The notes: a model not told the origin generated them from the letters alone. Shown: positions 7,166 through 14,355, numbered from the stretch's first letter. The stretch is DNA of 15,120 bases from Betaproteobacteria bacterium (GCA_009922405.1 RFVZ01000035.1:1-15120), one strand, 5' to 3'. Made by a program: numbers and translations.

Positions 7166-7631
7166 AACTCAGCGGCAATTCGGTCATATCCTTGCGCAAC
7201 AGGGCCATTACGGCCTGCAGGTCATCGCGCTTGGTGCCGGTTACGCGCACCGCATCCCCCTGAATGGCGGCCTGCACTTTGATCTTGCTGTCCTTAATGA
7301 TGCGAACGATCTTTTTGGCATCATCGCCGGCGATTCCGTGGCGCACGGTGATCACTTGTTTGACCCGGTCGCCACCCATTTTTTGAACGTCCCCGAGGTC
7401 GAGAAAACGGACATCGACACCCCGTTTGGCGCATTTCCCAATCAGGACGTCGCGGACTTGCCCCAGTTGAAAATCGCTGTCGGCGAGGCAGGTCAATTCA
7501 TGCTCGCGTTGTTCGACCTTGGCATTTGACCCTTTGAAATCAAAACGGGTGGTGATTTCCTTGTTGGTCTGATCGATCGCATTGCGGACTTCAGTCTCGT
7601 CGGCCTCAAGTGTGGCGTCGAAGGAGGGCAT
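7146..7631 (-). CDS. yajQ: YajQ-family cyclic-di-GMP/nucleotide-binding protein
   Basis: This 161-residue protein matches the YajQ (DUF520/UPF0234) family along its whole length. It begins MPSFDATLEADETEVRNAIDQTNKEITTRFDFKG, which is the conserved family start, and ends in LPLSFGNFRD, matching the conserved LPLxFxNFRD tail. YajQ proteins are small, soluble, two-domain proteins with ferredoxin-like folds. In Xanthomonas and Pseudomonas a member binds cyclic di-GMP and works with a LysR-type transcription factor; other members are reported to bind nucleotides or RNA. A clear ribosome-binding site, GGAG, lies 6 bases before the ATG. It follows argG by 20 bases and overlaps the next gene, so argG-yajQ-unknown is probably one transcript. 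The proximity to argG is also seen in other Betaproteobacteria as I recall, but no functional link to arginine is established. Confidence 0.95.
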   Translation of the reverse strand: MPSFDATLEADETEVRNAIDQTNKEITTRFDFKGSNAKVEQREHELTCLADSDFQLGQVRDVLIGKCAKRGVDVRFLDLGDVQKMGGDRVKQVITVRHGIAGDDAKKIVRIIKDSKIKVQAAIQGDAVRVTGTKRDDLQAVMALLRKDMTELPLSFGNFRD

Positions 7632-7651
7632 AGGAATCTCCGAGAGCAGGA

Positions 7652-8989
7652 TCAGGCTTTGGATGACTTGCGGGGCCGGACGGCGCGTGCCGATGCAGGC
7701 GTGCGTCCGCGGCTGGCTGCGATCCGCATCCGCAGCGCATTGAGTTTGATGAAGCCACCGGCATCGGCCTGGTTGTAAGCGCCGCCGTCGTCATCGAAGG
7801 TCGCGATCCGGGTGTCGAACAGCGAATCGTCGCTGGTCCGGCTCGTTACCAGGACGTTGCCTTTGAAGAGCTTCAACACAACTTTTCCGTTGACGACTTT
7901 CTGAGTGTGGTCGATCAAGACTTGCAACGCCTCGCGCTCCGGGCTGAACCAGTAGCCGTTGTAAACCAGACTGGCATAGCGCGGCATCAGATCGTCCTTC
8001 AGGTGGGCGACCTCGCGATCGAGGGTCAGGCTCTCAATCGCACGGTGCGCTTTCAGCATGATTGTTCCGCCCGGGGTCTCGTAACAGCCACGACTCTTCA
8101 TGCCGACGTAGCGGTTCTCGACCAGATCGAGTCGACCCACACCGTGCCGGCCACCGATTCGATTGAGTTCAGCCAACAATTCATGGGGCGCGAGCGGCAC
8201 GTCATTGAGCGCGACTGGATCGCCTGCCTTAAAAGTGATTTCAATATGTTCAGCCCGGGCAGGGGCTTTTTCGGGGGACACGGTGAGACGCCACATCTTT
8301 TCGCTCGGGGCCTTCGAAGGATCTTCGAGGACACCCCCCTCGTAGCTGATGTGAAGCAGATTGGCATCCATCGAATACGGCGCCTCTCCTTTGCGTTTTT
8401 TGTAATCAACGGGGATGCCATGGGTGTCGGCATACGCTAGCAGTCGATCCCGAGAGAGCAAATCCCATTCGCGCCAAGGCGCAATGATTCTGACGCCTGG
8501 CATTAAACCGTAGGCGCCGAGTTCAAACCGGACCTGATCATTGCCTTTGCCCGTCGCGCCGTGCGAGATGGCATCGGCTTTGACCTGGCGGGCGATTTCG
8601 ATCAGTCGTTTCGCGATCAGGGGCCGGGCGATTGAGGTGCCCAGCAGGTACTCGCCTTCGTACAATGCATTGGCACGAAACATCGGGAAGACAAAGTCCC
8701 GTGTGAACTCTTCGCGAAGATCCTCGATAAAAATATTCTCTGGCGGAATGCCCATTTTCAGGGCTTTCGCGCGGGCAGGTTCGAGTTCTTCACCCTGTCC
8801 GATATCGGCCGTAAAGGTCACGACTTCGCATTGGTAGTGGTCTTGCAGCCACTTCAAAATCACCGAGGTGTCCAGGCCTCCCGAATAGGCAAGGACAACC
8901 CTGCGTACCGGGGCTTCGCCGGCGCGAGCGTCGTTTTTAGGGTTCGGGGTTGTTTTGGGAACGGAAGCGGAGGGGGTTTTTTTGGGCAT
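7652..8989 (-). CDS. argG: argininosuccinate synthase
   Basis: ArgG joins citrulline and aspartate with ATP to give argininosuccinate, the penultimate step of arginine synthesis; it is a cytoplasmic tetramer. The N-type ATP pyrophosphatase loop AYSGGLDTS is at residues 34-42. TADIGQGEELEPARAKA, HGATGKGNDQVRFE, SPYSMDAN-like PYSMDANLLHISYEG, and GRHGVGRLDLVENRYVGMKSRGCYETPGG are all present. The protein has 445 residues against about 400-410 for most relatives. The excess is a 28-residue Lys/Pro/Thr-rich N-terminal extension before VRRVVLAYSGG and a basic C-terminal tail (AASRGRTPASARAV..PRKSSKA). No other ATG lies near the conserved start, so the extension seems to be translated. No ArgR-like box is evident upstream; a 63-base gap separates it from the sensor kinase stop, so readthrough from the two-component operon is possible. 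Confidence 0.97.
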   Translation of the reverse strand: MPKKTPSASVPKTTPNPKNDARAGEAPVRRVVLAYSGGLDTSVILKWLQDHYQCEVVTFTADIGQGEELEPARAKALKMGIPPENIFIEDLREEFTRDFVFPMFRANALYEGEYLLGTSIARPLIAKRLIEIARQVKADAISHGATGKGNDQVRFELGAYGLMPGVRIIAPWREWDLLSRDRLLAYADTHGIPVDYKKRKGEAPYSMDANLLHISYEGGVLEDPSKAPSEKMWRLTVSPEKAPARAEHIEITFKAGDPVALNDVPLAPHELLAELNRIGGRHGVGRLDLVENRYVGMKSRGCYETPGGTIMLKAHRAIESLTLDREVAHLKDDLMPRYASLVYNGYWFSPEREALQVLIDHTQKVVNGKVVLKLFKGNVLVTSRTSDDSLFDTRIATFDDDGGAYNQADAGGFIKLNALRMRIAASRGRTPASARAVRPRKSSKA

Positions 8990-9052
8990 GCCTACGGCTC
9001 AGTCTTAGCAGATTCCTAGAGTTGACATTGTGCCACCTGCGGGTTGGCTCGC

Positions 9053-10552
9053 CTAAGCCTGACGAGGAGGGGCGCTGGCCGCAGCGATGAGTGGTAGTTC
9101 AATCCAGAACCGCGCACCGGCTGAAGGGACGCTGGTCAGGCCTGCTTTGCCGCCATGCAACTCGGCAATCCGCCGAACGATGGCAAGACCCAGGCCGCTC
9201 GATCCGCGTTGCTCGCGGTGGCGGCTGCCTTGAAAGAACCGATCAAATACTCGGGGTTGATCTTCCGCGCTGACCCCGGGGCCAGTGTCGACGACCTCGA
9301 TCCGGACGTTTTGATCGTTGCGAATGACGTTCACGCGCACCTGGCCCGAGGCCGGCGTAAATCGCAAGGCGTTGTCGAGAAGGTTTGAAAGCGCCCGCTC
9401 CATCAGGGCAGCATCAAGCTGAACCAGAGGCAGTCCTTCCGGGTAATCGACCGAGAGACCGATCTTCGCGTCGTCTGCTTGAGCCCGAAAACGTGCGGCG
9501 ACATCATCCAAAAATTCTCCGAGCGCGATCGGCTCCGGCGAGGCACGCAGGTCGGGGCTATCCAGACGTCCGATCTCGGCCAGGCTGTCGGTCAGGCGCC
9601 GCAGATGTCCCGCGTTTTGCATCGCCGCATCAAAGTATCGGAGCCGTATTTCTTCGGGTAGTGACGCGCCCTTTAGCCGGATGGTTTCAAGTTGCCCGAT
9701 CAGCGCGGTGAGCGGTGTACGCAAGTCATGGCTCACGCCCGCGACCATGTCGCGGCGGCGCGCGTCGCTTTGCAGTACTCGTTCATTTTCCTGGCGCAAT
9801 CGGTCGTACATTTCGTGCAAGGTCAGAGACAAACGGCCGATTTCGTCCTGGCGGTCGTCATACGGAAAATGCACGGGAATTGCGGCTGCGAAACCCGATC
9901 GGCGAATGCTTTCAGCCACCGATGTCAGGGCCGCGAGCGGGTGTGCCAGCATCGCAATGATTGCAACTGTTAGTAAGGTTCCAATCCCTAAAGTCAGCAG
10001 AACCATCTTAATCAGACCTTGCGCGGCATGGCCCCGAATGACCAGCGCTGTCTCGGCGTCCACTTCCGGGTCGCGCGCGACGACATAGAGCCAACCTCGA
10101 GGGGTCCGATCAACGAATACGGGGCGCGCCGCAACCACGGCGGTGGCGTCAATGTCGTCGGGATCATCGCCTTCGAGCGGGCGGGTTGGATCCTCGTGTA
10201 AATCGTCCAATAGTTTTGCAAGATCGACCCGATAGCGCGTCCAGAATCCGTGGACATCGCCCGCTGTTGCCAGCACCCGACCTTGTCGATCCAGTAAATA
10301 CAGCCCCGTGTTGGGTTCAAAGAGGACGAATTCGCGCAAACGTTCACCAAACCGGCTGGGGTCGGCGGCATAGGTCATCCACAGGTCGGGGAACGAGGCC
10401 AGAATTTGTTTGGCAAATCCATCCGCTCTGGCGCTAACTAATTCGCTCCGGTAGTCGCGGTAGGTCAGGTGGCCAACGGTCGCAATCAACGATGCCAAGA
10501 GCATCGAGAAGACCGCGATCAGCATCAGGACCCGCCCTCCTAGTGAGTTCAT
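9053..10552 (-). CDS. sensor histidine kinase (HAMP, HisKA, HATPase_c)
   Basis: This is an inner-membrane sensor kinase of 499 residues that should phosphorylate the response regulator encoded just upstream. A first membrane segment lies at about 7-27. A periplasmic sensing region of about 150 residues follows (28-180) with no domain I recognise, and a second membrane segment lies at about 182-204. Next come a HAMP linker (205-257), a HisKA dimerisation domain with the phospho-acceptor SHDLRTPLTALIG (His at about 275), and the ATPase domain. The ATPase domain has the N box NLLDNALRF (390s), G1 DTGPGV, F box FDRFF, and G2 GSSGLGLAIV. All catalytic motifs are intact. Its ATG overlaps the regulator's stop (ATGA at 10549-10552). 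The periplasmic domain's DPTRPLEGDDPDDID acidic stretch could bind a cation or cationic ligand, but that is speculation. The signal is unknown. Confidence 0.93.
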   Translation of the reverse strand: MNSLGGRVLMLIAVFSMLLASLIATVGHLTYRDYRSELVSARADGFAKQILASFPDLWMTYAADPSRFGERLREFVLFEPNTGLYLLDRQGRVLATAGDVHGFWTRYRVDLAKLLDDLHEDPTRPLEGDDPDDIDATAVVAARPVFVDRTPRGWLYVVARDPEVDAETALVIRGHAAQGLIKMVLLTLGIGTLLTVAIIAMLAHPLAALTSVAESIRRSGFAAAIPVHFPYDDRQDEIGRLSLTLHEMYDRLRQENERVLQSDARRRDMVAGVSHDLRTPLTALIGQLETIRLKGASLPEEIRLRYFDAAMQNAGHLRRLTDSLAEIGRLDSPDLRASPEPIALGEFLDDVAARFRAQADDAKIGLSVDYPEGLPLVQLDAALMERALSNLLDNALRFTPASGQVRVNVIRNDQNVRIEVVDTGPGVSAEDQPRVFDRFFQGSRHREQRGSSGLGLAIVRRIAELHGGKAGLTSVPSAGARFWIELPLIAAASAPPRQA

Positions 10553-11265
10553 CGGGTGTCGACAAATCGATAACCCAAACCCCGTACGGTGAGCACATAG
10601 CGAGGGTTTGCAGGGTCTGCTTCGATCTTGGATCGGAGGCGGTTGATGTGAGTGTTGACGTTGTGTTCGTAGCCCTCAAACGTGGTTCCCCAGACTGCAT
10701 CCAGAAGTTGCGTCCGGTTGAATGCGCGTCCGGGGTGCCGGGCTAGATAGTGCAACAGGTCAAACTCTTTGGCGGTGAGTGCGATTGTCTTGCCATGAAG
10801 GCGCACCTCGTGGGCATTCGGGTCGATCTGTAAGTCGCCGACTTCGATCCGGACCTCATCGGTGGACGCCTTGGGCGCTGCTGCAAGATCCGCGCGCCGC
10901 AGGATTGCTTTGATTCGCGCAGTGAGTTCCATGACCGAGAACGGCTTCGTGAGATAGTCGTCCGCGCCGAGTTCAAGCCCCAACACCCGATCCAGTTCAC
11001 TCGAGCGAGCGGTGAGCATGAGGACGGGGGTTGTCACCCGATCCATGCGAAGGGTGCGCAGCACGTCGAGACCGTCCCGGCGGGGCAACATGACGTCCAG
11101 CACGATGAGGTCGAAATCGCCAGACCGCGCGCGCTCGTAGCCCGCATCACCGTCATAGACCACCTCAACCCGGTGGCCCAGATCGCGCACATGCATCGCG
11201 ATCAGATCGGCGATGTCAGCTTGATCCTCGACGATCAGGATTTGGCGTTCATTGGATTGGGGCAT
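10549..11265 (-). CDS. response regulator, OmpR/PhoB family
   Basis: This 238-residue DNA-binding regulator pairs with the downstream sensor kinase. The receiver domain (about 8-122) has the acidic pair in VEDQ, the phosphorylation site Asp57 in LIVLDVMLPRRDG, the switch Thr85 in LMLTARS, and Lys107 in YLTKPFS. The C-terminal winged helix (about 140-236) shows LTAKEFDLLHYLARHPGRAFNRTQLLDAVWG, then the recognition region HNVNTHINRLRSKIE, ending YVLTVRGLGYRFVDTR, as in PhoB/OmpR-type regulators. The start at 11265 fits the family. The gene diverges from the ECF sigma gene across 115 bases containing a dyad at 11301-11319, a natural candidate for its own binding site. Target genes cannot be read from the sequence. 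I avoid a specific gene name because several paralogous systems share this architecture. Confidence 0.94.
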   Translation of the reverse strand: MPQSNERQILIVEDQADIADLIAMHVRDLGHRVEVVYDGDAGYERARSGDFDLIVLDVMLPRRDGLDVLRTLRMDRVTTPVLMLTARSSELDRVLGLELGADDYLTKPFSVMELTARIKAILRRADLAAAPKASTDEVRIEVGDLQIDPNAHEVRLHGKTIALTAKEFDLLHYLARHPGRAFNRTQLLDAVWGTTFEGYEHNVNTHINRLRSKIEADPANPRYVLTVRGLGYRFVDTR

Positions 11266-11300
11266 CGCAGTCCTGGGAAATTGTGCATCGAGACCAATTT

Positions 11301-11319
11301 GTGATCTTCACGAGATCAC
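11301..11319. promoter_or_regulatory. perfect 7-bp inverted repeat between the response regulator and sigma genes
   Basis: GTGATCT (11301-11307), a 5-base spacer TCACG, then AGATCAC (11313-11319) forms a perfect dyad in the divergent intergenic region. Its size and position fit an operator for a dimeric regulator acting on one or both genes. The half-site spacing differs from a CRP site (TGTGA-N6-TCACA), and OmpR-family sites are usually direct repeats, so the binding protein is unknown. Confidence 0.4.
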
Positions 11320-11357
11320 TCTGCGAGGTGGGCGCGACACACTACGTGAACTTACAA

Positions 11358-11375
11358 CGAAATGCTTTCGGGTGA
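11358..11375 (+). promoter_or_regulatory. ribosome-binding site of the sigma gene with adjoining small hairpin
   Basis: GGGTGA (11370-11375), five bases before the ATG at 11381, is a good Shine-Dalgarno and decides the start codon over the upstream in-frame ATG at 11252. Just before it, CGAAA-TGC-TTTCG (11358-11370) can fold into a 5-bp stem with a 3-base loop, sharing one G with the Shine-Dalgarno. The hairpin is small and may have no role. Confidence 0.45.
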
Positions 11376-11380
11376 TTTCT

Positions 11381-12094
11381 ATGCTGACCATGCTTGAACA
11401 AGACGCCGCGGCCACTCTGGATCTGGATCTGGATCTGGATTTCGATATCGTGCCTGATGAGGTCAGTATTGACCTCGCAGCGGCGCTCCTTGCCGAGGCT
11501 GGTCGGGTCGAATCACCCTCCGCATCGGAGCCTAATGTCCTGGTGCATGGCCACCGCTATTCGGTTGACGAGCTTGCACAGCATCGCCCAGCGCTAGTGC
11601 GTTTTGCCCGCCGCAAAGTGCGTGACGAAGCGCTGGCTGAGGACGCGGTGCAAGACGCCATGCTGGCCGCAGTTGCCAGTCTCGAACGCTTTCAGGGGCA
11701 ATCAAGCTTGAAGACCTGGCTGATCGGAATCCTGAATCACAAAATCCAGGACATCTTTCGCCGTGAAACGCGCTATGTCTCAATGTCAGGCGACGATGAC
11801 GAACCCGATTCGTTGGATCGGATCGGTTCGAGCTCGGGCTTGGGGCTCGACTGGGCCGACGATTCGACCGATCCCATGCGGGCGGTTGCCAACGCCCGGA
11901 TGCGGGCCGCACTCGAACGCGAGATCGACGTGATGCCGGAGAATTTGAAAAGCGTCTTTCGGATGCAGGCCCTTGAAGGGTTGGCCACCAGCGAAGTCTG
12001 CGAAAAGCTCTCGATCACCGAAGCCAATTGCTGGGTCCGGCTGCACCGCGCACGCAAACATTTGGCGGCCCGGATGCGAAATCACCTCGACTGA
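11381..12094 (+). CDS. RNA polymerase sigma factor, sigma-70 ECF type
   Basis: This 237-residue protein directs RNA polymerase to alternative promoters. Residues about 64-130 are sigma region 2 (RPALVRFARRKV, LAEDAVQDAMLAAV, LKTWLIGILNHKIQDIFRRETR). Residues about 175-232 are region 4 (MPENLKSVFRMQALEGLATSEVCEKLSITEANCWVRLHRARKHL). Between them is an acidic linker, SGDDDEPDSLD. The region 4 ending with NCWVxLHRAR resembles the betaproteobacterial RpoE1-like group. There is an unusual acidic N-terminus of about 55 residues (TLDLDLDLDFDIVPDEVSIDLAAALLAEAG), partly encoded by a CTGGAT repeat. The start at 11381 is supported by its Shine-Dalgarno; an in-frame ATG at 11252 would overlap the response regulator gene. 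Such sigma genes are usually followed by a small zinc-binding anti-sigma gene; none fits in the 43 bases before the argF stop. Confidence 0.9.
   Translation: MLTMLEQDAAATLDLDLDLDFDIVPDEVSIDLAAALLAEAGRVESPSASEPNVLVHGHRYSVDELAQHRPALVRFARRKVRDEALAEDAVQDAMLAAVASLERFQGQSSLKTWLIGILNHKIQDIFRRETRYVSMSGDDDEPDSLDRIGSSSGLGLDWADDSTDPMRAVANARMRAALEREIDVMPENLKSVFRMQALEGLATSEVCEKLSITEANCWVRLHRARKHLAARMRNHLD
11417..11440 (+). repeat. CTGGAT hexanucleotide repeat, four copies, in the sigma gene
   Basis: Four perfect tandem CTGGAT units, followed by a degenerate TTCGAT, encode Leu-Asp repeats (residues 13-20 plus Phe-Asp) in the acidic N-terminus of the sigma factor. The unit length is a multiple of three, so slippage would lengthen or shorten the acidic tail without frameshift. 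Confidence 0.8.
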
Positions 12095-12132
12095 CGGGCC
12101 TGAGGGCTTACAGGCCCTGACGGGCCTGAGGG
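12092..12132. terminator. repeat/hairpin between convergent sigma and argF genes, possible bidirectional terminator
   Basis: TGACGGGCCTGAGGG occurs twice, at 12092-12106 and 12118-12132. Between the copies, CAGGCCC (12111-12117) is complementary to GGGCCTG on either side (12096-12102 or 12122-12128). This gives two mutually exclusive 7-bp GC-rich stems with loops of 8 or 4 bases. There is no T-tract on either strand, so intrinsic termination is uncertain. The first copy includes the sigma stop codon. Confidence 0.45.
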
Positions 12133-12137
12133 GGCAG

Positions 12138-13085
12138 TCAAGGCGCGTCGCTCATCTCGCCGAGCAGCAGAAACTCCATCAGCGCCTTCTGGGTATGGAG
12201 GCGGTTTTCTGCCTCCTCCCAAACCACGGACTGTGGGCCATCAATCACCTCACCAGTCACTTCTTCGCCCCGATGTGCGGGCAGGCAATGCATAAATAGC
12301 GCGTCAGGCCCAGCCGCGCGCATCATGTCCGCGTCGACTTGCCAGTCTGCGAAGGCGTTCAGGCGCACTTCGTTTTCGGCTTCAAAACCCATACTCGTCC
12401 AGACGTCCGTGGTCACCAGTGACGCGCCGGCCACGGCTTTCATCGGGTCACTGAACTGCTGTACCTGTTGAGGATCAAATTGGCTTAGTTGCTGGGAATC
12501 AAGCTCATAGCCCGGCGGTGTCGAGATATGCAGTCTGAAATTCAGCAACCGGGCCGCTTGCATCCAGGTGCGGCAAACGTTGTTGGCGTCACCAATCCAG
12601 GCGATGGTTTGCCCTGTCACGGGGCCCCGATGTTCCTGATACGTGAACAAATCAGCAAGGATCTGACAGGGGTGAAATTCGTTGGTCAGGCCGTTGATGA
12701 CCGGCACCCTTGAATTCGCCGCGAAGCGCTCAATGATGTCCTGCTCAAAAGTTCTGATCATGACCAGATCCACCATCCTGGAAATCACCTGGGCCGCGTC
12801 TTCAACGGGCTCGCCCCGGCCCAGCTGGGTGTCGCGGGTGTTCAGATAAATCGCAGAACCGCCCATTTGGTGCATGCCGGCTTCGAACGAGAGGCGGGTT
12901 CGCGTGCTGTGCTTCTCGAAGATCATCGCCAAAGTACGATCGGCCAGCGGGTGATACGTTTCGTATCTCTTGAACCGTGCCTTGATGATTCGCGTGCGAT
13001 CAAACAGGTAGGCGTACTCAGCCGCACTGAGCGCATCAAAGCTCAGGTAATGCCGGGTCGGCAGGGTCGGCGTAGACAAGTTCAT
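12138..13085 (-). CDS. argF: ornithine carbamoyltransferase
   Basis: ArgF transfers the carbamoyl group from carbamoyl phosphate to ornithine to give citrulline, the substrate of ArgG. It is a cytoplasmic trimer of 315 residues, of normal length. The carbamoyl phosphate-binding motif STRTR is at 60-64 (EKHSTRTRLSFEAGMHQMGG), HPCQ is at 138-141, the ornithine-binding TDVWTSMG is near 226, and the catalytic HCLP is at 266-269 (MHCLPAHRGEEVT). Its ATG overlaps the argD stop (ATGA, 13082-13085), so it should be translated by coupling with argD. Its 3' end faces the sigma gene across a repeat-containing 43-base gap. It could in principle be a catabolic enzyme (arcB), but pairing with argD and proximity to argG make the biosynthetic role much more likely. 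Confidence 0.97.
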   Translation of the reverse strand: MNLSTPTLPTRHYLSFDALSAAEYAYLFDRTRIIKARFKRYETYHPLADRTLAMIFEKHSTRTRLSFEAGMHQMGGSAIYLNTRDTQLGRGEPVEDAAQVISRMVDLVMIRTFEQDIIERFAANSRVPVINGLTNEFHPCQILADLFTYQEHRGPVTGQTIAWIGDANNVCRTWMQAARLLNFRLHISTPPGYELDSQQLSQFDPQQVQQFSDPMKAVAGASLVTTDVWTSMGFEAENEVRLNAFADWQVDADMMRAAGPDALFMHCLPAHRGEEVTGEVIDGPQSVVWEEAENRLHTQKALMEFLLLGEMSDAP

Positions 13086-14296
13086 GGGTGTTGCTCGAGC
13101 AGATTGCGCACCAGGGGTGCCAGGGTCGCGACCAGTTGGTCAGAGTGCTCGTCCTTAAAAATCAGGGGGGGGAGCAGCCGGATGACCCGATCGGCTGTGA
13201 CATTGAGCACTAACCCGGCCTGCAACGCCTGCCCGACAATTTCGCCACAAGGTCGGTCGAGTTCGATGCCCAGCATCAAGCCACGGCCACGAATCTCGCG
13301 TACGCCCGGAAGTCCGGCCAGCGCCTGGGTGAGACCTGCCCGAATCCGCGCTTCCTGCGCCTGTGCGTTGGCCATCAAGGCCTCGGCCTCAATCGCTGCG
13401 ATCGTAGCCAGTCCGGCCCGCATCGCTAACGGATTGCCACCGAAAGTTGTGCCGTGATTGCCAGCTCCAAATACCGTAGCCGCCGCGCCATGAGCCACGA
13501 CAGCGCCGATCGGGACCCCCGACCCCAGACCCTTGGCCAGCGGCATGACGTCGGGCAGAACCCCTCCCCATTGATGCGCAAACCAGCGACCAGTCCGTGC
13601 GGTCCCGCACTGGACTTCATCAATCATCAATAACCACCCCTTGGCGTCGCAGACGCGGCGCGCGGCGTGCAGGTAGTTGATATCTGCTGGCTGAATTCCC
13701 CCCTCGCCCTGAATCGCCTCTAGAAAGATCGCAACCACGTTGGGCCGGGTTTGGGCGATTTCTTCGAGGGCGTCGGTGTCATTCAGGGGCACCCGAACAA
13801 ATCCGGGGACCAGCGGGGCGAATCCCTTCTGGACTTTTGCATTGCCCGTGGCAGACAGCGTCGCGAGCGAGCGCCCATGAAATGCGTGTTCGTAGACGAT
13901 GATTTCAGGCGAATCAATTCCTCGATCGTGGCCGTACTTGCGTGCGATCTTGATCGCAGCCTCGTTGGCTTCGAGCCCCGAATTGCAAAAGAACACATTG
14001 GTCATTCCGGACCGTTTAACCAGTTCGTGCGCGAGGGCTTCTGCCAGCGGGTTCTGAAACAGATTGGAATGATGAATGAGCCGACCCACCTGATCGCGCA
14101 GTGCTTCAACGAGGGCAGGGTGCCCGTGACCCAGAGTGTTAACGGCAATCCCGGACAGCGCGTCGAGATAGCGCTTGCCGGCTGCATCAAATAGCCACAC
14201 CCCTTCGCCACGTACAAAGGCGACCGGCTGCGGCGCGTAGGTGGGCATCAGGCAAGATACTGGGGTTTGTACTATGGGGATTTGGGGTGCGTTCAT
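13082..14296 (-). CDS. argD: acetylornithine aminotransferase
   Basis: ArgD is a pyridoxal-phosphate class III aminotransferase that converts N-acetylglutamate semialdehyde to N-acetylornithine; many members also act on succinyl-diaminopimelate in lysine synthesis. The 404-residue protein shows LDALSGIAVNTLGHGHP, the phosphate-binding NSGLEANEAAIKIAR (105-119), the cofactor aspartate in LMIDEVQCG (Asp226), and the Schiff-base lysine in MPLAKGLGSG (Lys255). NHGTTFGGNPLA follows, and the length is typical. The ATG at 14296 has no clear Shine-Dalgarno; an in-frame ATG at 14248 (MPTYAPQPV) is an alternative that keeps all conserved sequence. It is the first gene of argD-argF. A DUF3579 gene diverges from it across 84 bases holding a dyad and a possible -10 (TACAAT on the minus strand). 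Confidence 0.96.
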   Translation of the reverse strand: MNAPQIPIVQTPVSCLMPTYAPQPVAFVRGEGVWLFDAAGKRYLDALSGIAVNTLGHGHPALVEALRDQVGRLIHHSNLFQNPLAEALAHELVKRSGMTNVFFCNSGLEANEAAIKIARKYGHDRGIDSPEIIVYEHAFHGRSLATLSATGNAKVQKGFAPLVPGFVRVPLNDTDALEEIAQTRPNVVAIFLEAIQGEGGIQPADINYLHAARRVCDAKGWLLMIDEVQCGTARTGRWFAHQWGGVLPDVMPLAKGLGSGVPIGAVVAHGAAATVFGAGNHGTTFGGNPLAMRAGLATIAAIEAEALMANAQAQEARIRAGLTQALAGLPGVREIRGRGLMLGIELDRPCGEIVGQALQAGLVLNVTADRVIRLLPPLIFKDEHSDQLVATLAPLVRNLLEQHP

Positions 14297-14333
14297 GAGG
14301 GATCAAAGCCAGGTTTTTGGCAACGAACCGATC

Positions 14334-14355
14334 ATTGTAGGGGATCGGACGATCC
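14334..14355. promoter_or_regulatory. candidate argD promoter -10 and adjacent palindrome
   Basis: On the minus strand, TACAAT (14339-14334) is a good -10 hexamer, about 31 bases from a plausible start to the argD ATG, but I see no good -35. Directly upstream in that direction lies the palindrome GGATCG-GA-CGATCC (14342-14355), with a further CGATC at 14329-14333 on the other side. The dyad would overlap the promoter, as an operator might. It does not resemble the AT-rich ArgR box. Confidence 0.35.

Noticed and set aside
7047..7529. Plus-strand open frame of 160 codons opposite yajQ and the unknown gene
   Set aside because: Opposite strand of the conserved yajQ; the apparent protein has no family resemblance.
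9022..9027. Perfect TTGACA on the plus strand after the sensor kinase
   Set aside because: No -10-like hexamer 16-18 bases downstream, and it would fire antisense into the kinase gene.
11348..11353. GAACTT upstream of the sigma gene, like an RpoE-type -35
   Set aside because: No TCTGA/TCTAA-type -10 at the right distance before the start codon, so autoregulation from this site is not supported.
11252..11380. Longer N-terminus for the sigma factor from the ATG at 11252
   Set aside because: It would overlap the divergent response regulator start, run through the intergenic dyad, and lacks a ribosome-binding site, whereas 11381 has a good one.
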